Shown: piece after piece, positions 10,401 to 18,243 of the stretch
How positions within the stretch are numbered: the first letter of the stretch is position 1
How the letters are laid out: each line of letters opens with the position of its first letter
Origin: Gammaproteobacteria bacterium
GTDB lineage: Bacteria > Pseudomonadota > Gammaproteobacteria > Coxiellales > Coxiellaceae
Assembly (NCBI GenBank): GCA_030429175.1
Contig: JAUIDD010000005.1
Location: 1 to 64,000, forward strand
Direction of reading: 5' to 3'
Length of the DNA: 64,000 nt
Notes under the pieces: model-generated
The model's input: only the letters and a program-made list of their open reading frames with translations
What the model was told of the DNA's origin: nothing
Databases searched by the model: none
Program-made: the position numbers and the translations under genes

Positions 10401-10462
10401 AGGAATATGTCGAGACTCCTGCAGAAGAAGCTGCAACTCAAGAGCCCACATTTACGACTTAA
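7445..10462 (+). CDS. Large unknown protein, effector-like
   Basis: I do not recognise a family. The 1005-residue product has no signal peptide or membrane segment, is highly charged and mostly helical, and has coiled-coil-prone stretches in its second half. A tandem imperfect repeat of about 16 residues occurs near residues 285-320 (EQKARLQSQKADVPE, then EQKVGLQLQKADAPQ). The C-terminus is acidic (EVEEYVETPAEEAATQEP), like the glutamate-rich tails of Dot/Icm-secreted effectors; secretion is inference only. A good ribosome site (CGGAG) precedes the ATG. It is monocistronic: a long leader precedes it and a strong terminator follows. Confidence 0.85.
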   Translation: MSRQESMSMRQGLQQFFTDLKTSYHDTGREVLLFERRLKDFEADKPKQVLSSDARAVLEMLFEEKADQEAFLRSVVNAELRESFLDSDERFDAIFDGVIDLLRENTFNPDEFIFMLSSYFVTPPDQDILNKMVSVIAPDSGHGTSGSDTSEDSLEIGDREDSLIVPEVAPEEAVPVTTTSEWGPEEERMKGIVANLHIALVQYKIDHKVIQNPVFRFLRNLFKSKNKKYISQQHYTRVNNYIDHCDTFLFKEDATLEEKIQSLELLKSTFGEGLSDADIDIDAFETEQKARLQSQKADVPEAEQKVGLQLQKADAPQLDFSALLRLFDEAQRKAILSADQVIFRRNNSVLGTVDMGTGSKVESLIIDLDRLALPALTARPALPEEALMLTTGMFLPEFPVEAFIRGLQSRAASAALNTNARFVEAASQQAQPQPKVKHVHFKNHNETQQLQVQELEIFPYSRYGKQLSMLKNCLADYLDCQKQGESADGSWHLFKTKDRKYSVTPEQEKVVKIITALIEAYCNDDVSLIDCETILNLVSDMCAEYCTTHKKGLLYRQLSEFLEQHPQAPQEQQFARLSLYSTVVLTNALKAQGIRKHKIRDVYDQIATRFVLSGKHLSAAVEALEQQLNNPARVEAESKAGDARNIAYRAYYSAKLQLNAYQDARYAKNVSEQYAACVERDMARQKLLSKKSTSHARKKYIQKHKQKIQLEDQELASVTAAYKLLSESYYPSALLDEEGTEAKLKAACVEAKADYQSKNAAYEEVVAHRAKISAYIDSVATGTSKKEVKPDPKEQPVVSAATKRHDRLAPVKQVVVSKTSKMLLDAQDFLQGVRDKMKQRRTTKQHSRLSFSGLFGHKAAVEKPMSAEEISVNALYALVATINIQKGSEHNPREKVAFLKTVLFNYRYLLIDGKQVLDSKLLAYLKSDSIWEALELEIGGSSSLLPDVPKKYVKQTWCSIMQAAGIEPSQWPEAVTVYLLTCNEVEEYVETPAEEAATQEPTFTT

Positions 10463-10502
10463 ATTTATGTTAAGCTAGATGCAAAACTGTATCACTGTTT
10501 TT

Positions 10503-10531
10503 AAAATGCCAACTTATGTTGGCATTTTTTT
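10503..10531 (+). terminator. Rho-independent terminator
   Basis: AAAATGCCAAC pairs with GTTGGCATTTT around a TTAT loop, followed by a T run. It ends the 7445-10462 transcript. Confidence 0.9.
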
Positions 10532-10577
10532 ACTTATCACGTAGAATAAGATTTTAGAATTTTTAAGGAGAAAAGTT

Positions 10578-11345
10578 TTGAAACTTAATCGCAAATTATT
10601 ATCCCTTACGTTGGCGTTACCCGCGATCTGTCTTGCAGGTGGCCCCGATCACTATCAACATCACGACGACTCTGGCATGTATGTCGGTATTGCGTCTGGT
10701 GCGGCGTTTACTAAGTCAACTGGTACTAGTGGTGACTTGTTTGAAAGTGATCAGCTTACAAACGTAAGTAGAATGTTGCTTAAGACAACTAAGACTCGGA
10801 TTGATGTGCCTTTATTCATGACATTGGGATATCAAATAGATAATTACTTTAGTGTTGGTGTCACTTATAACCATGTTGATACAACTTATAAATCTGGTTG
10901 GCAAAATGTCATCATTAATAATCTTAGCCGCCAGGCTCGATTGTCGTCCAAAATTGATCTTGATAGTGGTTTTGTTGACGCAAATTATCGTATTCCAATG
11001 GGTTCTATGTTGGCGTTGGCTGTGGGAGGTGGTATTGGAGTAGTGCATATGACGAACTATGACCTTAATATTCCATTATCTGATGGTGCTCAGCTTATGG
11101 ACGTCAGTAACAGCGATTATGCATTAGGTTTCTTTGGAGATGTTCGCTTGGTTCTCAAAGATGTTGTAAGTCACTTGAGCCCTTTTGTTGGTTTTCAGTA
11201 TATGAACTATGGTAAACATACTTTAACTAAGCAGTACTCAAGTAAATTTAATCAATTTACCAATGTTAATTTATCTAGTAGACCAAAGGCTTGGTTGTAC
11301 TCACTTAATGCCCTTGTTGGTGTGAACTATATGTTCTCGATGTAA
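10578..11345 (+). CDS. Outer-membrane beta-barrel protein
   Basis: A 255-residue protein with a clear Sec signal peptide (MKLNRKLLSLTLALPAICLA, cleavage near residue 20) and alternating amphipathic strands ending in a C-terminal aromatic-rich strand (NYMFSM). It resembles the opacity/porin-like 8-strand barrels that are abundant in Legionella and Coxiella. Flanked by strong terminators on both sides, so it is its own transcription unit. A ribosome site (AAGGAG) precedes the TTG/ATG-region start (the first codon used here is TTG). Confidence 0.8.
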   Translation: MKLNRKLLSLTLALPAICLAGGPDHYQHHDDSGMYVGIASGAAFTKSTGTSGDLFESDQLTNVSRMLLKTTKTRIDVPLFMTLGYQIDNYFSVGVTYNHVDTTYKSGWQNVIINNLSRQARLSSKIDLDSGFVDANYRIPMGSMLALAVGGGIGVVHMTNYDLNIPLSDGAQLMDVSNSDYALGFFGDVRLVLKDVVSHLSPFVGFQYMNYGKHTLTKQYSSKFNQFTNVNLSSRPKAWLYSLNALVGVNYMFSM

Positions 11346-11373
11346 TTACCTTTTAGTTATATATCAGCTGTCG

Positions 11374-11399
11374 ATCCCGGTTTATGCCGGGATTTTTTT
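11374..11399 (+). terminator. Rho-independent terminator
   Basis: ATCCCGG pairs with CCGGGAT around TTTATG, followed by seven T. It terminates the barrel-protein gene. Confidence 0.9.
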
Positions 11400-11432
11400 A
11401 TGCTATGCTCAGCCCTCTTTGAGTAGGAGGCT

Positions 11433-11981
11433 ATGATGGATCGTAAATCTGTTTTAATTTCATTGAGTTTGATTGCTTTTGTGGCGGTGTGCCGTTTGGT
11501 GCCGCACTTAGCTAATTTCTCACCGATGGTATGTTTGTCATTATTTTTAGGGCGTCATTTAAATAAGCGATTAGCGACAGTAACGATTGTATTATCTATG
11601 TTATTAACGGATATCTTGTTGGGTGTGATTTATGGTTATCCGCTGTTTGGTAATTGGATGTGGTTTACCTATTCGGCCTTGTTAGCTATCTTAGTGTTAG
11701 GTGTGGTGATAGCTAAGCGTTCATCTGCTGTGACGGTATCTGTGGTAACGCTGTTAGCATCAACGCTTGGTTTTTGGATATGGACCAACTTTGGTGTGTG
11801 GTTATTTTCGCCTAGCTATTCGAGTAATTTATCCGGTTTGGTCACGTGCTATGTGGTGGCAATCCCTTTTTTACAAACCAGTCTTATCGGTATGTGTATT
11901 TGGGGTGGTATTTATTTTGTTACTCGGGCAGTGTTGCGCTCGAGTATATTTCAGATTCGGTCACAATCATATTTAGCTTAA
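11433..11981 (+). CDS. DUF6580-family membrane protein
   Basis: A 182-residue inner-membrane protein with five or six hydrophobic segments. RLVPHLANFSPM near the N-terminus, WIWTNFGVWLF and the LVTCYVVAIPF region match the DUF6580 putative transport family, often found beside cobalamin or metal uptake genes; its substrate is unknown. The ribosome site AGGAGG is strong. Its 3' end overlaps the 3' end of ygfA by 62 bases, in convergent orientation. Confidence 0.75.
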   Translation: MMDRKSVLISLSLIAFVAVCRLVPHLANFSPMVCLSLFLGRHLNKRLATVTIVLSMLLTDILLGVIYGYPLFGNWMWFTYSALLAILVLGVVIAKRSSAVTVSVVTLLASTLGFWIWTNFGVWLFSPSYSSNLSGLVTCYVVAIPFLQTSLIGMCIWGGIYFVTRAVLRSSIFQIRSQSYLA

Positions 11982-12492
11982 TATCCCAGCTATCTACCGT
12001 GATGGCAGCTACTTTTTGCATTTCGTAGGCGATGCCAATGGTAGTTGCCTGTGCGTACTGCAAATAAGTGTCGTAGTAGCCGCCGCCTTGGCCGATACGA
12101 TTACAGTCCTGATCAAAGGCAACCAGTGGCATAATAATTAAATCAAGTTCACTAGGTTCGATAGCAGTGGTTGATTCTCTTATGGGCTCTAAAATTTGAA
12201 AGCGATTGTGTTTCAGTTCACTATTGGTATCGATAAGGTGAAAATGCATATGATTATCGATATCGGCAATGACAGGTAGATAGATGTGTTTACCGGCTTC
12301 TAAAGCATGCACTATCAGTGTAGCCAAATCCACTTCGTTCTGAATGGCGCTATAGCAGGCGATATGCTGTGCTTGTTGGTAGCAGGGTAGTTCAGTGATG
12401 GTGTCGCAAATAATTTTTGAATCGCGCTTAACGTCTGCTTTTGAGAGGAATTGGCGTTGGCGGCGAATATTTTTTCGATATTTAGATTTCAT
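11920..12492 (-). CDS. ygfA: 5-formyltetrahydrofolate cyclo-ligase
   Basis: Converts 5-formyl-THF to 5,10-methenyl-THF with ATP, recycling a by-product of glycine/serine one-carbon metabolism. The 190-residue product has the basic N-terminus with KYRKNIRRQRQ, an ACYSAIQNEVD segment and the ATP-binding GQGGGYYDTYL motif. It sits downstream of the 6S RNA gene on the same strand, as in E. coli (zapA - ssrS - ygfA), and is probably processed from or co-transcribed with it. It also links functionally to the gcv operon at 29-33 kb. Confidence 0.93.
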   Translation of the reverse strand: MKSKYRKNIRRQRQFLSKADVKRDSKIICDTITELPCYQQAQHIACYSAIQNEVDLATLIVHALEAGKHIYLPVIADIDNHMHFHLIDTNSELKHNRFQILEPIRESTTAIEPSELDLIIMPLVAFDQDCNRIGQGGGYYDTYLQYAQATTIGIAYEMQKVAAITVDSWDIKLNMIVTESEIYSSATLPE

Positions 12493-12499
12493 TTCTTAT

Positions 12500-12684
12500 C
12501 GTGGATCCTCCGCAGCAACGCTGCAAACATTGTGAAACCCTTTCAGGTCACGGTGGAGGTTTAGGTTTTGCATCAGGCTTTCTACTCGAGGCAGACTTGC
12601 ACAACAACAAAGACACCAAACATTCCTATATTAGTAAGTATCGATTCAACAATATATAGTTTGCTGGCCTTTACCGCAGAGGAT
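12500..12684 (-). ncRNA. ssrS: 6S RNA
   Basis: The gap between zapA and ygfA is the conserved location of 6S RNA, the RNA that sequesters sigma-70 holoenzyme in stationary phase. On the - strand the 5' segment ATCCTCTGCGG (12684-12674) can pair along its 11 bases with CTGCGGAGGAT (12515-12505), with two wobble pairs, closing an interior of about 160 nt. The interior has further partial pairing typical of the long open hairpin, and the size (about 185 nt) is right. A good promoter precedes it. Ends are approximate. Confidence 0.8.
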
Positions 12685-12689
12685 AAGAT

Positions 12690-12719
12690 ATTCTATCACG
12701 CTGAAAGTGCTATTAGCAA
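12690..12719 (-). promoter_or_regulatory. Sigma-70 promoter of 6S RNA
   Basis: On the - strand TTGCTA (12719-12714) and TAGAAT (12695-12690) are spaced by 18 bases and place the start near 12684, at the closing stem of 6S RNA. The -35 box begins at the end of zapA. Confidence 0.7.
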
Positions 12720-13039
12720 ACAGCGAGTTCTTCTTCAGCGGTTAAAAATGCTGAAATGCGCGACTGTAAATGACGCAATTTATCATCGACTGTATTGGTC
12801 AAGTTGGCACGTTCGTTTTTAAGTGTCATCAATTCGTGGCAGAGATTCAAGGCTGTCACGACTAACATGCGATCGGTACTTGATGTGCCTGATGCACGTT
12901 TCATCGTGTTTAAACGTTCTTCAATAACGTTGGCTGCTTTTTGTAGTTCTTCGGCTTGCTCTGGTGGGCACTTGATATTGTAGTGTTTACCAAGAATGCG
13001 AACTGTAACGATATGGTTGTCGACTTGGGTAATGCTCAT
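12713..13039 (-). CDS. zapA: Cell division protein ZapA
   Basis: ZapA cross-links FtsZ protofilaments at the division ring. The 108-residue protein has the N-terminal globular domain (VTVRILGKHYNIKCPPEQAE) and the C-terminal coiled coil with MLVVTALNLCHELMTLK. It overlaps the upstream ZapB-like gene by 4 bases (ATGA), so the two are translationally coupled, and it is followed by 6S RNA and ygfA as in other gammaproteobacteria. Confidence 0.93.
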   Translation of the reverse strand: MSITQVDNHIVTVRILGKHYNIKCPPEQAEELQKAANVIEERLNTMKRASGTSSTDRMLVVTALNLCHELMTLKNERANLTNTVDDKLRHLQSRISAFLTAEEELAVC

Positions 13040-13239
13040 GATAACTCATCCTTTAATTGGCTGATAATGCGTTTGATTTTAGTGGCAGCACGATCATTGC
13101 GTTCTTTAAGACGTGTTCTGTCACGATTGCTAATGGCGAGTTGGCTTTTAAGTGATTGGTTTTCAACCTGCAGTGTTTCTAAATTTTTAATCAGTGTATC
13201 TACTTGGAATTCGAGGTTGTTTAGTTCAACGATGCTCAT
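13036..13239 (-). CDS. TIGR02449-family ZapB-like coiled-coil protein
   Basis: A short (67-residue) coiled-coil protein starting MSIVELNNLEFQVDTLIKN, matching the small family found immediately upstream of zapA in many gammaproteobacteria. It is probably a division-ring partner related to ZapB; the role is inferred from fold and place. The ATG at 13239 fits the family N-terminus better than an ATG 30 bases further upstream. Confidence 0.8.
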   Translation of the reverse strand: MSIVELNNLEFQVDTLIKNLETLQVENQSLKSQLAISNRDRTRLKERNDRAATKIKRIISQLKDELS

Positions 13240-13330
13240 TTTGGTCCATCCCTGCTTAATTTCAAACACTAAAGTGTCTTATATGAGACAATACATAAGG
13301 ATAATAACTTCAAGCCCAAGCGTCAACTGG

Positions 13331-15115
13331 TTATAAAGCTTCTGTGGCTACCCTGAGCCATGTTTGTAGCTCAGGTGATAGATCAGGGCTTAATATTTTG
13401 TAAGTTGTTTCATGATAGTTGTTAATCTGTTCGATTTCGTTGGTAGTAAGCATTTGTGTGTCGATTAAGTTTTTAGCGTATGGAAATAAGGTTAAATCTT
13501 CGAATGCATAGAAAGGTCCGTGTCCAGACTCACTGTCTTTGGTATCAAATTTAAGTACGGTAAGGAGCAAGTTTTCAATGCGGATGCCATACTGACCTTC
13601 AAGGTATAAACCTGGTTCATTGCTAACGATCATGCCTGGTACGATCGGCACGCGTGTGTAAGCATTGCTAATACGTTGTGGTCCTTCATGTACGCATAGG
13701 TAGCAGCCGACACCATGTCCGGTGCCATGACCATAGTCGAGACCTTCTGACCATAATGGTAAATGCGCAATCGCATTTAGTTGTTCACCGCAAGTGCCAT
13801 GCACAAAAGTCGCATGACGCAGTGCTAAATGCCCTTTTAGGACAAGTGTATAATGATGCACTTGTTTGGCGCTCGGTGTGCCAAGATGCACGGTGCGTGT
13901 AACATCAGTGGTGCCCTCTAAATATTGGCCGCCAGAATCAATTAACAATAAGTTGGTATCATCGACAGCGCGATCAGTTTCAGGTGTGACACCATAATGA
14001 ATAATCGCGCCATGATCGGCAAAGCCGCTAATCGTTCTAAAACTCAAGCCACGTAAATGATCGTCTTCACCACGAAAAGCAGCCATTTTTTTAGCAATGC
14101 TAAGCTCTGTTTGTTCGGGCCAATTAGATGCAAGCCAGTGAAAAGTTTTGGTGAGTGCCAATCCATCGCGTTTATGTGCACTTAGCATGCCGTCTTGCTC
14201 AGTTTGGTTTTTAATCGCTTTCATGAGTGTAATTGGTGATGTACCGAGGATCACGTTGTCGTTACCCAGTTGCATGTCCATCCACCAGCTGGCTGACGCC
14301 GATTCGAGTAAGGTGGGCTGGTTTAAGTTTTTAAGTGCGTCACCAAAATCATTATAATCGGCAAGTAGGACCCCTTCTTTTTGAAGTTGTTTTTGTGTCT
14401 CTAAATCACATTTCTGTGGATCAATATACAACGTTGCTTGATCAAGTGTAATTAAAGCATAGCTAATAGCTAATGGATTATATTCAATATCTGAGCCGCG
14501 GATATTAAACAGCCAAGCAATAGCATCTAATAAGTTAAGCGCATGTGCTGTTGCATGCTGTGATTGTAGTACTTTACGAACAGCTCTTAATTTATCTGTT
14601 GTTGATAAACCTGTATACGCAATATCAAGCATGTGTGTGGGATTGGTCGGAAGTTGTGGTTGATCAGTCCAGATTTCATCGATTAGGTTGCTATCGATGG
14701 CAACTAGTTCACTACCTACTGCTTTTAAAGCTTTATCCCATAGTTTTTGTTCGTGCATGCTTAATAGTTTTGGATCGGTGGCAACACGTTTTTGTACGGC
14801 ATTTTCTGATAACCATTTGTGGATTGGTGCATCAACACCTTGTAATTGCTTCATTAAGGTAAAACAATCATGATCGAGTTGTTGTTCTGCTTGTAAAAAA
14901 TAACGTGGATCAGTCCATAAATAAGCGCTATTGAGCCCAACCAGTACATCACCCGCAGAGCCATCAAAATTTGAAATATAAGCACGACGTTGCCAGCAGT
15001 TTGGTAAGTATTCATCGTTATGTGCATCACGTGAAGGTACAAAATAATAATCGATTTTATGTTGTGCCATAAGTGTACGAAGATTATTAAGACGTGTGGC
15101 AACTGGGCTCAGCAT
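13331..15115 (-). CDS. M24B aminopeptidase P (Xaa-Pro aminopeptidase)
   Basis: Removes N-terminal residues preceding proline. The 594-residue length and three-domain layout (two creatinase-like domains, then a pita-bread domain) match the long eukaryote-like cytosolic form rather than the 440-residue E. coli PepP. Metal ligands are visible: LLLIDSGGQY and TDVTRTVHLG (two Asp), GHGTGHGVG (His), then EPGLY and the later glutamate. It occupies the position of pepP in the conserved zapA-pepP-ubiH-ubiI neighbourhood, but is divergent from ubiH, so it may have replaced the short form. Confidence 0.88.
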   Translation of the reverse strand: MLSPVATRLNNLRTLMAQHKIDYYFVPSRDAHNDEYLPNCWQRRAYISNFDGSAGDVLVGLNSAYLWTDPRYFLQAEQQLDHDCFTLMKQLQGVDAPIHKWLSENAVQKRVATDPKLLSMHEQKLWDKALKAVGSELVAIDSNLIDEIWTDQPQLPTNPTHMLDIAYTGLSTTDKLRAVRKVLQSQHATAHALNLLDAIAWLFNIRGSDIEYNPLAISYALITLDQATLYIDPQKCDLETQKQLQKEGVLLADYNDFGDALKNLNQPTLLESASASWWMDMQLGNDNVILGTSPITLMKAIKNQTEQDGMLSAHKRDGLALTKTFHWLASNWPEQTELSIAKKMAAFRGEDDHLRGLSFRTISGFADHGAIIHYGVTPETDRAVDDTNLLLIDSGGQYLEGTTDVTRTVHLGTPSAKQVHHYTLVLKGHLALRHATFVHGTCGEQLNAIAHLPLWSEGLDYGHGTGHGVGCYLCVHEGPQRISNAYTRVPIVPGMIVSNEPGLYLEGQYGIRIENLLLTVLKFDTKDSESGHGPFYAFEDLTLFPYAKNLIDTQMLTTNEIEQINNYHETTYKILSPDLSPELQTWLRVATEAL

Positions 15116-15185
15116 TAGTCATTCCTTGGTTTAAGTTAATCGTATATTACTTGTAGCAGATAGCGTGCTTGAGTACAATACCAGC

Positions 15186-16361
15186 ATGCAGAATACGCCT
15201 CACATTGTTATCGTTGGGACTGGGTTGGTTGGAATGACCATTGCAGCGGCTTTATTACAACGCTCTCAATTTCAAGTCACTATGCTCGATCGACAGTCAC
15301 CAGATATAGCGATTGATCATCAAGATGCACGTCCTATTTCATTGTCAGCAACAACCGTGCTGCTATTAAAGCATATTGGTGTATGGACGATGTTAAGTGA
15401 GCATGCCGCTCAGATTGATACCGTACATGTGAGTGAGCAGCATCGCTTGGGCTCATTATTATTATCTGCCGCAGATGCTGATTTAGATGCGCTCGGTTAC
15501 GTTGTGCCTTATGGTTTATTGCAACATGCATTATTTCAAGCAGTAGATCACCATTCACAATGTCACTTTAAATTAATCGAAGACATTGAAAAAATTGAAG
15601 AGACAGACATAGTTTCTTTATCTTTAAATACTTCTGCAGGGGTGCAAACGTTGCAGGCAGACTACTTAATTGCTGCTGATGGCGTGCATTCACGTTGTCG
15701 CGAGCTTTTAAATATCAGTGCAAAAACGATCACGCACAATGATATTGCGATTAGTGCTATTCTTGAGATGGCGGTTGCTCATCAGCATGTCGCTTATGAA
15801 CGTTTTACCGAGTCAGGTGTGTTAGCGTTATTGCCTATGTGGCAGTCACACCAATATCGTTTAGTATTAACGGGTGATGCTGATTTACTAGCAACTTTTG
15901 ATGATGATCGATTGCGAGACTTGGTCGATCAAGCGCTTGGTAGTCGCACTGGCATGGTGAAACATATTAAACGCAGTGGGACCTACCCGTTGAAAACAGT
16001 ATTGGCTGACCGCCAGGTCACTCAGCATTGTGTTTTAGTTGGTGATAGCGCACATCGTATTTATCCGCTTGCAGCACAAGGTTATAATCTAGCAGTGCGT
16101 GATGTGGCGATGTTAGTTGATTACTTAGCTGAACGTCGATCACTGACTGATTATGTGTTAGCACGTGAGCCCGATCAGAAATTTACAACACGTTTCACGC
16201 AACGTTTAGAGTGGATTTTTGGTTTACAAGTACCATTACTAGACCATATTCGTGCAACTAGCTTACTGATGATCGATTTAATGCCACCTCTAAAACGCAG
16301 ACTGATTCAACAAATGCTTGGACGCTATCAAACGCAGCCGAGTTTGTTATGCGTAGAATAA
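15186..16361 (+). CDS. ubiH: 2-octaprenyl-6-methoxyphenol hydroxylase UbiH
   Basis: FAD-dependent monooxygenase of aerobic ubiquinone synthesis. The 391-residue protein begins with the dinucleotide-binding IVIVGTGLVGMTIAAALLQ, has the internal ADGVHSRCRELL (DG motif), and the FAD-ribityl GD motif in VGDSAHRIYPLAAQGYNLAV. The ATG at 15186 gives the family start; an ATG 21 bases upstream is possible. It is followed directly by a second hydroxylase and a response regulator on the same strand. Confidence 0.9.
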   Translation: MQNTPHIVIVGTGLVGMTIAAALLQRSQFQVTMLDRQSPDIAIDHQDARPISLSATTVLLLKHIGVWTMLSEHAAQIDTVHVSEQHRLGSLLLSAADADLDALGYVVPYGLLQHALFQAVDHHSQCHFKLIEDIEKIEETDIVSLSLNTSAGVQTLQADYLIAADGVHSRCRELLNISAKTITHNDIAISAILEMAVAHQHVAYERFTESGVLALLPMWQSHQYRLVLTGDADLLATFDDDRLRDLVDQALGSRTGMVKHIKRSGTYPLKTVLADRQVTQHCVLVGDSAHRIYPLAAQGYNLAVRDVAMLVDYLAERRSLTDYVLAREPDQKFTTRFTQRLEWIFGLQVPLLDHIRATSLLMIDLMPPLKRRLIQQMLGRYQTQPSLLCVE

Positions 16362-16363
16362 AT

Positions 16364-17452
16364 ATGTCATATAATATCAGTATTGTTGGTGCCGGCATGA
16401 TAGGTCTAGCACTTGCTAATGCGTTAGCACAAGCGGGTTTTCAGGTGCAGCTGGTTGAAGCACAGCAGCCAGATTTTGATTCACAAGTACAGCCACAGCG
16501 AGTGAGCGCGATTAATTTGCATGCACGTGATTTACTTCAATCGCTATCGGCATGGTCTGTGCTTAATCAAACTAAAGTCACACCGTTTTCGAAGATAGAG
16601 GCATGGGTACATGCCAAAAGTGAGCGTGTCCACTTTAATGCAGCTGATATGGGTCGACGTTATTTGGGTTATATTATCGAGAATAATGAGATCACACGTG
16701 TGTTATGGGAAATGGCTGAAGCTGATAAACATATTGATATATGTTGTCCGCAACAAGTAGACAGTATATCGGCGCTAGAGGGTTTAATTATAGGTGCTGA
16801 TGGTGGACGTTCATGGTTGCGCAAGCAAGCAGGGTTTGAAGTTAATGAGCGTAGTTATGGTCAACGTGCGATAGTGGCAACCATTCAAACCCAAAAGCCA
16901 CATCTTAATACTGCCTATCAAAGCTTTTTAAAAACAGGTCCACTCGGTGTATTGCCGTTACATGATCCACAGCAGTGCTCGATTGTATGGTCAGCGGATG
17001 ATGCCGAAGCAGAGCGTTTAATTGGCTTAGATGAGCTTGCATTTAATCGTGCGCTTGCAAATGCGTTTAATGTGCAACTTGGTAAGATGACGTTACTTAC
17101 TAAGCGTTTATCGTTTCCATTAATTATGCGCCACGCCAAGTGTTATGCCAAACCAGGCATCGTGTTAGTCGGTGATGCAGCACATACGATTCACCCTCTT
17201 GCAGGGCAGGGGGCGAATTTAGGCTTTCAAGATGTTAAAGCATTAGCAGAAGTGTTGATCACCGCACGTCAAAAAGGCCAGGATATTGCAGCATTACCTA
17301 CGTTGCAAAAATACACACGTGCACGCCGTTGGCATAATAGTATGATGCAATTGGCTATGCTGGGTTTTTATATGTTTAAGCAGCCATTTGGGTTTAATAT
17401 CTTTGATAAACAAAAATGGTTAAAGCGATCGCTGACACAATTTATAGTTTAG
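16364..17452 (+). CDS. ubiI: UbiI/VisC-type FAD-dependent ubiquinone hydroxylase
   Basis: Second flavin monooxygenase of the ubiquinone pathway (C5 hydroxylation in UbiI). 362 residues with ISIVGAGMIGLALANALAQ at the N-terminus, IIGADGGRSWLRKQ in the middle and VGDAAHTIHPLAGQGANLGF near residue 275. Paralogous to ubiH and only 2 bases downstream of its stop, so the two form an operon. UbiF or UbiM type cannot be excluded from sequence; the neighbourhood favours UbiI. Confidence 0.82.
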   Translation: MSYNISIVGAGMIGLALANALAQAGFQVQLVEAQQPDFDSQVQPQRVSAINLHARDLLQSLSAWSVLNQTKVTPFSKIEAWVHAKSERVHFNAADMGRRYLGYIIENNEITRVLWEMAEADKHIDICCPQQVDSISALEGLIIGADGGRSWLRKQAGFEVNERSYGQRAIVATIQTQKPHLNTAYQSFLKTGPLGVLPLHDPQQCSIVWSADDAEAERLIGLDELAFNRALANAFNVQLGKMTLLTKRLSFPLIMRHAKCYAKPGIVLVGDAAHTIHPLAGQGANLGFQDVKALAEVLITARQKGQDIAALPTLQKYTRARRWHNSMMQLAMLGFYMFKQPFGFNIFDKQKWLKRSLTQFIV

Positions 17453-17459
17453 GTGTTTT

Positions 17460-18173
17460 ATGCAAAAATCTCATATTTTAGTGGTTGATGATGATCCACA
17501 GATTCGTGATCTGATTGGTAATTATTTAGAGCAGCATGGGTTTCGTGTTTCGGTTGCGCGTGATGGCAATGAGATGTGGCGTTTACTTAAAAAATCAGAA
17601 ATTGAGTTAGTGGTATTGGATATTATGCTACCGGGTGATGATGGTTTAACGCTATGTCGGCGTTTGCGCAATGAATCTGCGGTGTTGATTATTATGTTAA
17701 GTGCAGCAAATGAAGAAGCTGATCGTGTGGTTGGTTTAGAAGTAGGTGCTGATGATTATTTGGCAAAGCCCTTTAGCCCGCGTGAATTATTGGCACGTAT
17801 TAAAGCATTAGTCCGCAGAACAACAGGGCCTTTGGCAGCGCAGCGCAAGACAAGATGTTTGGCTAATCAGCCACTGATTTCTTTTCATAATTGGGCGCTC
17901 GATCAAAATAAACGACGTTTAATTACACCTGATGGCGTTGCGGTGCCATTAAGTGCCGCCGAATATGATTTACTCGTTGCTTTTTTGGAGCATCCTAATC
18001 GCGTATTAAATCGTGATCAATTACTTGATTTGACTAAAGGTCAAGAGGCACAGCCTTTTGATCGCACCATTGATGTGCAAGTGGCACGCCTGCGTAAAAA
18101 AATTGAAGTCGATCCTAAAAACCCCCAAATTTTGAAAACTGTCCGTGGTGGTGGCTATCAGTTCGATATATAA
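17460..18173 (+). CDS. OmpR-family response regulator
   Basis: A 237-residue two-component regulator. The receiver domain has the acidic pair in LVVDDDP, phospho-acceptor Asp54 in VVLDIMLPG, and the conserved lysine in ADDYLAKPFSPREL. The C-terminal winged helix carries LSAAEYDLLVAFLEHPNRVL and ends TVRGGGYQFDI. No kinase gene is adjacent. The EnvZ-like kinase at 27639 is also an orphan and is the natural candidate partner. It lies 7 bases after ubiI, which suggests co-transcription. Confidence 0.92.
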   Translation: MQKSHILVVDDDPQIRDLIGNYLEQHGFRVSVARDGNEMWRLLKKSEIELVVLDIMLPGDDGLTLCRRLRNESAVLIIMLSAANEEADRVVGLEVGADDYLAKPFSPRELLARIKALVRRTTGPLAAQRKTRCLANQPLISFHNWALDQNKRRLITPDGVAVPLSAAEYDLLVAFLEHPNRVLNRDQLLDLTKGQEAQPFDRTIDVQVARLRKKIEVDPKNPQILKTVRGGGYQFDI

Positions 18174-18243
18174 GAATCTTTTAAAGAAGCATGACCCAAA
18201 CTCATTAAAATGCTAATCTATGTGACATTGTTTAGGAGGAGCT

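Noticed and set aside
12568-12822. 84-codon open frame on the + strand between ygfA and zapA
   Set aside because: It runs through the 6S RNA region and into zapA antisense, has no ribosome site and no familiar protein features.
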